DNA of 29,387 bases. Origin: Nemertoderma westbladi (taxonomy: Eukaryota > Xenacoelomorpha > Nemertodermatida > Nemertodermatidae). The position numbers and the translations under genes are program-made. The stretch lies in the NCBI GenBank assembly GCA_032718475.1, contig JAUCBJ010003311.1:1-29387 (forward strand), read 5' to 3'. Shown one piece after another: positions 8,011-17,122 of the stretch; within the stretch, counting starts at the first letter, position 1, and the number at the start of each line of letters is the position of its first letter. The notes below the pieces were generated by a model. The model worked only from the letters and a program-made list of their open reading frames with translations, made no database searches and was not told where the DNA came from.

Positions 8011-11000
8011 CTAGGCCTAGCGGGTTACCAAAACTACCTCTACAGGCAGTAGGAAGTTGGCTAGGCCTAATTAGTATCAGGTAAACCTGAGTACTGCTTG
8101 ATTTTACCTCCTACCCTTGGCCCTTAAATATCTGATATGAGTCCCGTGCCCCGTAAGTCGCCCCAATATTCGCCCGTAAATCACCCCCAGTTCATTGAAT
8201 ATACCCAAATTCCATGTTCCCGCCTTATGAAAAGTTGAAATACCGCGAACAGTAAGAAATACTGTATGATGTTCTTCCATACCACAACCTTACAACGTTG
8301 ACATAACCTTTCACATCTTTAACAGCTTATATCTTATAACTTTAGCATCTATGCTTCCTGGGTACACCCATTTTGGAAAGGACGAAGGGCAACGCGTTCA
8401 ACCAAATCGGATATATTCAGACGTCATCCGAAACCTCGATGTTGACTGCCCTTTCTACGTCACGCTCCAGTAACATTATTTTTATGTTTATTTCTGTATG
8501 GAACATACTGAATAACTTAACTACAATGACATGTAAAGGAGCCTGGAGTCGATGCGAATTTCTATTATTATTAAATCCACTGGGCATTCTAAAGCTGGAG
8601 ATATTACACAAACAATTTGATAATATTGTTTGTAACTGTTTAGAAAACATCCCCTTAATTGTTTGATTTTAATTCATCCCCTTAACGCATTCGCATTTGC
8701 TTCCCAGTCATAATATAACTGAATTTCTACCAACAAAGACCTCGAATAATTACGACGAAGGTGGCTGAACTTACCTTTTATACAAATTTACTTACCACGC
8801 CACAGAGCACACTAATCATGTGGAGGTCATCGTTAAATGGTGTTGCCGCCCAAACGCTCTCTTGGTGTCCCTAAATGGTCGTGATTTCCATCCAGAAAGG
8901 TGGTCACTAAAGCTTGTTTCCAATCCTGGGGTCCGAATGAGCTACGTGAAAACCTAGATCGATTATCAAGGCGGCTGCGATCAATCCCAACCTTGCAGAC
9001 ACTTCCACGGTCAGATTTACGGGCAAGCCGTCAATCTCAGATGACGTTCTGCAACTCCACCTTCCAAAACCTAATCCTGAGAGCTACAGTCCCCGGAATC
9101 TATAGTCCCTGTGGTTCCCAGGTCAGAGCGGCGCCAAGCCTTCAAACTCACCACAAGGCATAAGATAAACGGCAAACCTAAACCAGAACTATAATGACAT
9201 TTATATGGTCTCGCCTTCTAATCCCTAGATATTTGGAGAAGGCTGAGGTCATTTAGATTACCACGTAGAAATAATATTTTAAATAATATTTTCGAATTTT
9301 GTATTCATAAATTTCCCTCATCCTTCTGGGAATGGTGTTTGGGAATTAGAAGTCCCAAAAATGTTTATAGTGAAGTGTATTAGTTTTAACATTGAGTTAC
9401 TATAATGATTTAACTCTAGTTACTTATTTCGCCTTGCGCGGTATAATTTCCTTTGAATCAGAATAATTAGAAATAGCGTTTTTCCTATTGTTTCCCTTCC
9501 AACCAATTAGATACTTTAACAGGCTTCAGTGGAAACTATAATAATGCCTTTAGTCCAATGCATCTCTGTCTTGTTACTTGACTATGAATTTAGTAGGTGG
9601 CATTTCCGCTGAGTATAGTAAATTATAGAGACCTGAATTATTACCGGTACGGTCTGTATGGTATGGTACAGTGTACGGAACGGATTAGTGTTAATTTGCA
9701 TTAATTATTTGCTTGTTATTATTTAAATGTATCAATAACATTGAACATCAAAGATCGCAAAATAAACTGGTTGTTATTCTCAATGATAATACGAGCAGAC
9801 TGGTGAGTTAGTCATATACAAATAATTGTTAGTTGTCTCAATCCAACACATTGGTTTGTATGGCATCCTATCAGCCTATTATTGTGCTATAACTACCTCA
9901 CCTCCGCAATAACACTTATTCCAATGACAGTTGGAAAAATACAGTTTTATTAGTCCGGAAAAATAAAGTTTTATTAGTCCGTAGTCAGACATGACCGCGT
10001 TATTTTCATAATTCAGTTCAAATTCACATTTTCATTGTTGGATATAATTCACAGTAAATCATAAATACAGAGATATTGCTTTTTCCCACAACTTGAAAGG
10101 AACAGTTTATACTTACGAAACACATTTGTTGTAAAGTCAGTGATATTGCCCGATAAATTGCATCCACACAGCCGAGATACGTATAGTCCTTAATAGTTAA
10201 GGTACCCTGCTGCACGTGCTATATGTATCTCTACAATACATGATTCAGCGTTAAAGTGTTATCTTTAAATTGAAAGCAAGACCATTGTGATTTGTTTGAC
10301 CCTTTTAAAATTACAAATTACCGAATCAAATGCAGCAACAGATGAGGCCTGATAGGCTGAAACCTACGTATAGCGCTGGTTCAACCCCCGATGACGTGCT
10401 TTCTCTTTTTTTCAATTTCTGAACAAAACCATTATATTACATATATAATTTCTTAAATACCTATTTTGTTGTAGAATATCTTGTAGAGTATATTTTTGTC
10501 AATAATAAATGTGTGTTTCATAATAATGATCAACTAGTAACTTTGGTAGGAGGAATTAAAACTTATTCCTATCTCGCATCAAAGGAGGTTTCCAGTTAAG
10601 TAGGATAAAAGATAGGGTTTGGTTTACTAAACTCTAAAAATTGATTAAAATTTCAGAAAATAAAATCTGTTTAATTGAGCCTCGTGGTGCGCGAAGTCCC
10701 CACGAACGTGTTCTATGCCTAGAGAGTGTAATAATGTAAGGTATGTAGGCAGATGGGAGACCATAATATCGAACAGTAATGCAATCACTAATATCAATAT
10801 GACAGTATCATATTTTCAGTCATGAGACAGTCTCAGTATATTATAAAATTACACAAAAATCAAAACGAGCAGATTTTTGGGATATTAAAGCGTCATGACG
10901 CATGTACGTCGCAAGTGAATCACATGTGAGCTTTATGTGCCCGAAGTTGTTGAGATATTTATGCGCCATAACTCAAGTAAGGGTCGGCCAATTCGGCCAT

Positions 11001-11470
11001 AACTCTTGAGAATCACATCAGATAGCCTGATATAGATTTCCCATTGCCAGTGGTATGGTGACCCATTAAAGCCACTATACACCTTTTAGTTATTAATTTT
11101 TGCTTGAATTAAATTTCGTTTAATTAATGTTAATTTTCAAATGGAATAGGCCTACAATTTAAAAAAATATTAAACATACTTTTATTTTATTGAGTACCAA
11201 CTGAGGTTGTTAACTCCATTTCAGTCATTTTTCGAAAAAGTGAAAGGCCTGAATTTATACTTTCTTTTTGTTATTGTAACCGATATATGTGATAAATCTT
11301 TCTTTATTCTATATAACCTGCTTTTAATAAACTTAGTCTTTTTTATTTTATTAATATGATATTTATAAATATATTATGTACTCCCATCAAATTTTATCTA
11401 CACATACATTATTTTTTGTACATTATTTTAGATAATATATTTTAAGCTGCTGTGAATTTGTATGCTCTAT
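8011..11470. other. Long stretch without a supported gene
   Basis: Mostly AT-rich unique DNA. Two TAGGCCTA palindromes lie at 8012 and 8062. Around 8950-9102 the plus strand has a coding-like but unrecognised open stretch (it includes KPSISDDVLQLHLPKPNPES) that ends in TAG at 9103-9105; it may be a relic of a mobile element. Small hairpins occur (for example TCGTGG/CCACGA near 10681-10705). From about 11160 to 11450 the DNA is very AT-rich and would contain the promoter of the gene at 11535, but no core promoter element can be assigned with confidence. Confidence 0.5.
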
Positions 11471-11512
11471 ATGACCTACCATAAGTGTACAAGGGTTTTC
11501 CATAATTATAAC

Positions 11513-11523
11513 TCACTCCACAG
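11513..11523 (+). promoter_or_regulatory. Possible 3' splice site in the 5' leader
   Basis: TCACTCCACAG ends 11 bases before the ATG at 11535. It could be the acceptor of a 5' UTR intron or of a trans-spliced leader. The pyrimidine tract is short, so the call is weak. Confidence 0.2.
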
Positions 11524-11534
11524 TTCGTTTCATT

Positions 11535-12638
11535 ATGTCTGATATCAATGAACACCGCTCCTTGGCTTACTTTGCTGGGGGCCCGTCTCGTATAGCCACC
11601 AAAGTTCTCGCGAAGGTGCAGTCTGAACTCCTGAGTAGGGACCACACTGGAATCAGCCCGTTGGAGATAAATCACAGATCGCCCGAGTACAACAAAATTA
11701 ACGATGAAGTGGAAGCGAATCTTCGAGAACTCCTACACATTCCATCCAACTACAAGGTGATCTTTATGCAAGGTGGCGGTCACGGTCAGTTCGCTGCCAT
11801 ACCCTTAAATATCCTCCCGACTGATGGAGAGGCGGATTACGTACTCACTGGTTCTTTCAGTCAAAGGGCATTTAAAGAGGGGAAGATGTATGGTAAGGTA
11901 AACTTGGCAGCTCAGACAGATCCATTTACCTCGATCCCTCCAGAGGAATCCTGGGAGATCAGTGATAAATCCTCGTATCTTCACTACTGTGCGAATGAGA
12001 CTATCGAAGGGGTGGAATTCCCGTTCGTCCCACAACACCCCAGTGGTGTCATCGTCGCTGATGTGTCCTCCAACTTCCTATCCCAACCCATCGACGTATC
12101 TAAGTTTGGGATCCTTTACGCCGGGGCCCAGAAAAACGTGGGAGCTGCGGGTTTAACCGTTGTTATAGTTCGGGAGGATTTAATAGGTAAACAGAAACCG
12201 TATTGTCCGTCGATATTGAATTATAAGTTGTTCTCTGAATATAAGAGTGTGTATCTCACGCCGCCGACTTTCAATATTTATTTGGCTAATTTGGTCTTCC
12301 AATGGATTAAAGAGAAAGGCGGTTTGACCGCTATGCGGGATCTCAGTGACCGTAAGTCGGCATTGTTGTACGATGTTATCGATAGATCTGGTGGTTTTTA
12401 TCGCTGTCCAGTGGATGTGACGTGTCGCAGTAGGATTAATGTTGTCTTCCGCGTGGCCGGTGGCGATTTGGAGGTTGGGAAACGTTTTGTGGTGGAAGCC
12501 ATGCAGCACGGGTTACATGGGGTGGCTAATTTGTCGTTTATGTCTGCGCTTAGAGCATCTTTGTATAACTCGGTTACTGTCGAAGAAACTGAGAGGTTGG
12601 CTGAGTTCATGAAGGATTTTATGGAAAAGGAGCAGTGA
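11535..12638 (+). CDS. Phosphoserine aminotransferase-like protein, intronless and divergent
   Basis: A 367-residue class V (fold type I) PLP-dependent aminotransferase, about as long as animal phosphoserine aminotransferase (about 370). That enzyme converts 3-phosphohydroxypyruvate and glutamate to phosphoserine in cytosolic serine synthesis. Visible hallmarks: HRS (47-49), MQGGGHGQF (78-86), CANET (152-156), VADVSSNFLS (174-183) with the cofactor aspartate at 176, AGAQKNVG (196-203) with Lys200 as the predicted PLP lysine, and RASLYN (340-345). Start: the ATG has A at -3, and an in-frame TGA lies at 11472-11474. Stop is TGA; AATAAA follows at 12905. Oddities: the usual tryptophan over the cofactor is Phe108, the NTPP asparagine is Leu241, and the family GHRSVGG block before RASLYN is replaced (332-338), losing a substrate-binding His-Arg pair. 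There are no introns, unlike typical animal orthologs, which suggests a retrocopy. I therefore give no gene symbol; the fold is certain, the substrate is not. Confidence 0.93.
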   Translation: MSDINEHRSLAYFAGGPSRIATKVLAKVQSELLSRDHTGISPLEINHRSPEYNKINDEVEANLRELLHIPSNYKVIFMQGGGHGQFAAIPLNILPTDGEADYVLTGSFSQRAFKEGKMYGKVNLAAQTDPFTSIPPEESWEISDKSSYLHYCANETIEGVEFPFVPQHPSGVIVADVSSNFLSQPIDVSKFGILYAGAQKNVGAAGLTVVIVREDLIGKQKPYCPSILNYKLFSEYKSVYLTPPTFNIYLANLVFQWIKEKGGLTAMRDLSDRKSALLYDVIDRSGGFYRCPVDVTCRSRINVVFRVAGGDLEVGKRFVVEAMQHGLHGVANLSFMSALRASLYNSVTVEETERLAEFMKDFMEKEQ

Positions 12639-12755
12639 AGTCCTGTTTCTCTGTGTTAGTAAGGTGCGGGTGGTGTTGGGTCCTACCGATAGTGATAGTT
12701 AATTTGTAATCCGAGATATACACACTAGGGATGTTGTGAATGTCATATTTTTAAA

Positions 12756-12816
12756 ATCCGCAGATGCGGATGCAGATGTCTGAAGTGACATCCGCACGGA
12801 TGCGGATGCGGATGTC
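12756..12816 (+). repeat. GCGGAT hexamer repeat forming hairpins in the 3' UTR
   Basis: GCGGAT-type hexamers and their complements form two inverted repeats downstream of the aminotransferase stop: ATCCGCA..TGCGGAT (12756-12771) and GACATCCGCA (12787-12796) with TGCGGATGTC (12807-12816). Both lie between the stop codon and the AATAAA, so they would be in the mRNA. Confidence 0.7.
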
Positions 12817-12904
12817 TATTAAAACATATATATTCTTGCCTGGCCTCCTTTTTACATCAAGGTGTTATACCAGCATTGTAATATTATATTCTAATCTTAT
12901 TTTA

Positions 12905-12910
12905 ATAAAC
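12905..12910 (+). terminator. AATAAA polyadenylation signal
   Basis: A canonical AATAAA lies 267 bases after the aminotransferase stop, a normal 3' UTR length. It is the first perfect copy after the stop. Confidence 0.6.
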
Positions 12911-13165
12911 TAACAAGAGTCTAAGGTTATAGAACAGTTCCATCTATGCCTATTCATGGCAAAGGCTGCCCAAATGCGTTGTAGGCCATGTGAGTGGTCG
13001 TTTGGTCCCCTGGCCTACGTCATGAAGTCTTGGGACATTATGTCCTGGCGTAATACAGTACAGTAGTTTATTTTGCATCTGGCCAAGTAGTAAGAAATAA
13101 TTTTGATATTTTATACTCGATAATTTTAAGATAAAATAAAAAAAATTGCATTGTAATATTGCGTA

Positions 13166-14640
13166 GAACATAGTCAACCACAATTATGAACAAGAATGGT
13201 ACAAGTGTATCTCCATGGAGGACGCCCCATAACACTTCAAATGGTTCTGTGTCACCCTCAACAGTAGACACAAATGTTGTCAAACCATCGTACGCTGATC
13301 TGATTGCTGCAATAATTTCATCAGGAATCCCATATAATGAAAGTATGCTGACCATACGTGAGCGAGAGACTGAATCAAAGGCCTTGAAGAAGTCAACAAA
13401 GATAACATCCAGATGCCTGTCTTTCTTTTTTGATAACTCTTCAATTATCCTTCTGAGTGCCAAAATGGGCTCCATGGTCCCACGACCTTTACGAAGCCAT
13501 TCTGATTTCCACGGAGCAGGCTCTCAATGGGATCCCTGATGCGATTTAATAGAATTCTATTGTATAGCTTTGCAGCAATGGAGATCAATGAGATTCCCCG
13601 AAAAGAACCATAGAGTGTTAGGTTGCTCTTCTTGGGAACTGGCACCAGCTTATTTGTTTTCATTTCCTGTGGGATGCTTGTTGTTCGGTACATGTCTACT
13701 ATGATAAGATAGATGAGCTTTAAACACTCAGGTATTTTAAAGACCTCAGGGGGAATACCATCTACTCCACTAGCACGATTGGTCTTAATGCTCTTTGCAG
13801 CAGCCTTCACTTCTGCAAAGGAGATATCGCCAATGGGAATATCTGGGAGTACAGACTCAGACACTTTTACTTCTATAAAGTTATCAGGCAATACCCAGTC
13901 ATTATTGAGGAGTTTTTCAAATTGGGCCTTTCAACCATTGAGGCGATTGGTTGGTGATTCAGCCTTAACCTTGGTGGTTGGTTGGCTTTTCCTCCCAGTA
14001 AGCAAGTTGATCGATTTCCATGCCTGGGATGATTGCCTACTGTCATCAGCATCATTGATGGCATCAACCTGTTGGTTTATTCGCTCCTGTAGATTAACAG
14101 AGTACTGCCTGTTCAGGGACCTAGATGCAGCCTTAACTGCTTTCTTGGCCGCTGTAGTCTGTTTGAGTCGGGACTCTTTCTGCGCCTTATAGGGGTCATT
14201 TCGGCACCTCTGAATTTTGTGGTCAGTCCAGGAGGCCCTTTTCCTGTTTCGAGGGTATACAGGAACTGTTTCTGCAGCTGCTAACTTAACTGTTTGTGTG
14301 AAGGCAGTATAGCCCTCGCAGTGATCTGCCGGTTCTCACACTTGGCTGTTGCAACAGAGAGGACCAGTCATGCCGCGGCAAGGCAGATTTTGTTGTTCTG
14401 CTAGCACGCAGACTAAGTCTTATCTTGGCCACAATAAGGCGGTGATCACTGCAGAAGGGTCTAAGTGTAAATGCATTACAGTCTTGTATAGAGCTCCTGT
14501 ATTTCCTACGAAAAAGAATATGGTCTATCTGGGACTTGTGACCACTGGGTCCACTATGAGTCCATAGCTTTCAAGTTCGCTTCTTGAACTGGGTTCCAGC
14601 CGAAAACAATCCATTTCCAGAGATAATTTTCAGATTTACA
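13166..14640 (-). pseudogene. LINE fragment: endonuclease end and first part of reverse transcriptase
   Basis: Reading leftward, the translation gives the C-terminal part of an apurinic-type endonuclease (KSQIDHILFRRKYRSSIQD, then CSDHRLIVAKIRL near 14436-14453), a basic linker (14060-14330), and the N-terminal half of a non-LTR reverse transcriptase with NRASGVDGIPPEVFK, FRGISLISIAAKLYN, FVDFFKAFDSV (about 13375-13401) and GVLHGDTLVPFLFIIVVDY (about 13170-13225). It stops near 13166, before the catalytic F/YADD motif, and AT-rich DNA follows. Damage: a TGA at 13931-13933 inside the linker frame, a one-base frameshift at about 13450-13475 within the conserved GRGTMEP block, and further shifts in the endonuclease. 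The start of the endonuclease (beyond about 14640) is missing. The clade (CR1/jockey/RTE-like) is not resolved by eye. Confidence 0.9.
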
Positions 14641-14681
14641 GATGCCTCACTTAACCAGAGGCGGAAATCCTGAGAGTTGGA

Positions 14682-14704
14682 GGGGGACATGTCCCCCCCC
14701 CCCC
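14682..14704. repeat. Palindrome GGGGGACATGTCCCCC with poly-C run
   Basis: A 16-bp perfect palindrome (14682-14697) runs into a 12-base C tract (14693-14704). It lies just outside the LINE fragment and could be the end of another small element. Confidence 0.6.
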
Positions 14705-14941
14705 TAATATGATTAATACTACTTAATTAATTAAATTAACTAATTAATGCTAATAATAAATAATAATTCCCTCTAATATTGATAACACAAGCAATGTAAT
14801 ATAGTGTTGTTTTTCAATGGTTTGCGTTATGGGCGTATTACTCAATAGTATAGTTACTCAATAGGTAAGCAATGGGGAGGTCCCATATGTAAAATAAAAA
14901 GTAAAAAGAAATATAAAATAAAAATATATATAAAAATATAA
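14705..14941. other. AT-rich low-complexity DNA
   Basis: A/T-rich spacer with A-rich runs (14890-14950). No gene is seen. Confidence 0.6.
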
Positions 14942-15915
14942 AAAAAAAATATGAGAAGCGGCCCGGGGAAGAATATCAGGAATCGGGGTGGGTATGGATC
15001 TGGAACCACCCATAGTGGAAAGGGTGGATGACGAGTCCAAAGAGATACCGTCAATAGAGGAGACAGGATGCGAAGCAACAGCAAGGGAGTGGGTGGAGGA
15101 GACTGGGTTCAATGCACAGGACCTAGAGATGATGGGATGGAACACAGACGTTCCTGGCGAGTAGTGGTACGAGGATGGGGAAGAGTGGATGGCGAGATAT
15201 CCGGAGAGATGTCTGGAAGAGATGCTGATCTAAATAAGGAGTATACCGATACTAGGGTGATCGAACAAGAAGATAAGGAGGATGAGGAATAAACATAAGA
15301 AGGTTGATCCAAAGGGAGAGGAGCCAATGATGAAGGATGATGGAAACAGGGAAGTTAGTGGAGATGTGTTGAATACAGGGCTAGCAGAGTGCGAGTTGGC
15401 ATTAAATATTAAACCATTTTGTGTACCAAGGGTCATCGGGGGCTTTAAAGCCGGCGCACATACTGAGGGGGAGGCCACCAGAGGCGGAATTTACCAGTGA
15501 CGATAAGATAAAGGGTGGCATTATGCCACCAAATGATAACAATATGAAGGGTGGCATTCTGCCGCCAGGGGACAATGAGGAATTCTGTGAGATAATGGGA
15601 AGGTCGGACCTGAGAAAGGAAAAGAGGGGGGGGGGGGGGGGGGCAGTAGATGTGGATATGAAACCTACCGATGAAAAGACAACCAAGGGTAGCATTCAAC
15701 TACAAAAAGATGAATTTTATGAAGAAATGGCTACTCTCCAAAATGAAGATTTCTATGACAGCAGGGGGCATTCTACTACCCAATGCTACCCTACTGGTGA
15801 GGATCGAAAGATTAGATCTGTAGAGGTTAGAATTGGAGGAAAGATTGGGGCAAAGGATAGGAAGACCTACAGGTGGGTGGTAGGAAAGTGTTGCCTATTG
15901 GAGGGAATGCCCTAA
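14942..15915 (+). pseudogene. Broken coding-like region, acidic, unknown family
   Basis: The plus strand reads as protein-like but broken. The ATG at 14994 opens 56 codons rich in Glu and Asp, ending in TAG at 15162-15164; the same frame then continues through a Trp/Glu-rich block (WYEDGEEWMARYPERCLEEM) to TAA at 15231. A different frame gives a basic-acidic stretch (15282-15500), and another gives 164 residues (15421-15915) with two degenerate 12-residue repeats (KGGIMPPNDNN, KGGILPPGDN) from a 36-bp tandem duplication. An 18-base G tract (15626-15643) lies in that frame and encodes a glycine run. The strand bias towards purines is strong throughout. This looks like a decayed ORF of a mobile element or of a lineage-specific gene; I recognise no domain. 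Confidence 0.45.
15626..15643. repeat. Homopolymer of 18 G
   Basis: An uninterrupted G run inside the coding-like region. Its exact length is prone to sequencing error, so the frame across it is uncertain. Confidence 0.9.
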
Positions 15916-16008
15916 TTAGTTGAGTCATCCAATAAATTGGACTGAGGGGGGTGGGAATGAGGTAGAGATGCCCTTCCCACATAAAACATAAAAATAATAA
16001 ATATAATT

Positions 16009-16395
16009 ACGTATGTCTGATGGGTATGAACGTACTAACGTACAATGAGTACACCTGCACCAACGTACATATTATTATTTAGTTTAGAAGGGCATTATGT
16101 ACATCTGATGGGTACGAATGTACTAACGTACATAATATTTAGGAGTAGGTAGTTATAATTACGTACGTCCGATGAGTACACTTGTACGAATGTACATAAT
16201 TTACATACGCACTAAAGCTGGGTCAATGGGACCAATAATAGTACAAAATATGTACTATAGTAGAATTAGAAGGATACATAGTACCACACTAAGGGTTAGA
16301 AGGGTACACATTGCATGCGTCTGATGGGCACAATGTGCCAACGTATGTAATAAGTACCAATACCAGGTCAATGGGACCTATAATAGTACGTAATA
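16009..16395. repeat. GTAC-rich palindromic minisatellite
   Basis: A unit of about 38 bp, with a core close to TCTGATGGGTACGAA flanked on both sides by ACGTAC-like words, occurs at 16009-16046, 16097-16135, 16161-16200 and 16312-16349, with a half unit at 16043-16070. Each unit can pair its outer and inner GTAC words. A second phrase, GGTCAATGGGACC, occurs at 16221 and 16366 (145 bp apart), matching the roughly 151-bp spacing of the last two units, so a longer segment was also duplicated. There is no coding frame. Confidence 0.8.
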
Positions 16396-16690
16396 CAATA
16401 CGAACTAAAATGGGCACTGAGGGCGCCACGTGAGGAGCTGAGGGGGATATGTAGGCATAGTAGAATAGACAGTGTAGGCCGCACGAACTAGGTTACTATA
16501 GTGCATAGCCCTTAGAGTATTGTTACAGACCAAGAAAGCTGTCTGGTAGGAAGCTAGTATACCTTGACATCTTCATCACCAGGAACAACAGATTTTTTTT
16601 AGAACAGTTTACAGAACTATGACTGCATTATTACTACAATAGGGGTGTCTGACAATGTGTAGGTTTTACTTTTTTGGTACCGGTATCGCC
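16396..16690. other. Gene-free spacer
   Basis: Between the minisatellite and the ORF1-like scrap I see no gene or repeat that can be named. Confidence 0.5.
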
Positions 16691-16699
16691 TAGCTAAAG

Positions 16700-17118
16700 A
16701 ATTTCAATGGCCTCCTCACCCTTGCCAGTTGATTCAGAAGGTTACTTAAAATTGAATCGCTCCTTGTCGGATTAACAAACGATATGTGTTCAGTTCACGC
16801 CAAATTGGACAAAATGAACGACGAACTTAGCTCGTGAGTTACAGCTGTTGAATGCGACAATCGGATATTCGTGAAGAACTTAAAGAAGTGCGTCTTGAGA
16901 GTGATTATCATGAGCAGTACATCCGCCGTGACACAGTCCTGCTCCAGGGTCTACCTGAGGAAAAATCTACCCAATCGGATCGAAGCAAAGTGAAGTTGGT
17001 TCTTCTCGGGCTCGGAATTAAAGTGGAATCGATCGACGTGTTTCATCGACTTGGTTTAGCTAAACAAGCCCTTATCAGACCTTATATGTGGTGCACTCAA
17101 ACGTTACCTAGGAGTTAA
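16700..17118 (+). pseudogene. LINE ORF1-like fragment
   Basis: An 89-codon open stretch (16852-17118) encodes a coiled-coil-like segment followed by IRRDTVLLQGLPEE and, about 30 residues on, VFHRLGL. This order (polar coil, RRDxxLxxGxPE, then HRLG) is typical of LINE ORF1-type RNA-binding proteins. Sequence upstream to about 16700 continues the coil in broken frames, with a TGA near 16835. The match ends abruptly after HRLG, and a BEL/Pao element on the other strand begins immediately to the right. It lies on the opposite strand to the LINE at 13166-14640, so the two are not one element. Confidence 0.6.
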
Positions 17119-17122
17119 CTAA

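Noticed and set aside
11442-12610. Minus-strand and alternative frames across the aminotransferase
   Set aside because: They are shadows of the 367-residue gene, whose frame carries all the family motifs.
13186-14192. Plus-strand frames of 117 and 159 residues
   Set aside because: They are antisense shadows of the LINE reverse transcriptase and linker, which carry recognisable motifs on the minus strand.
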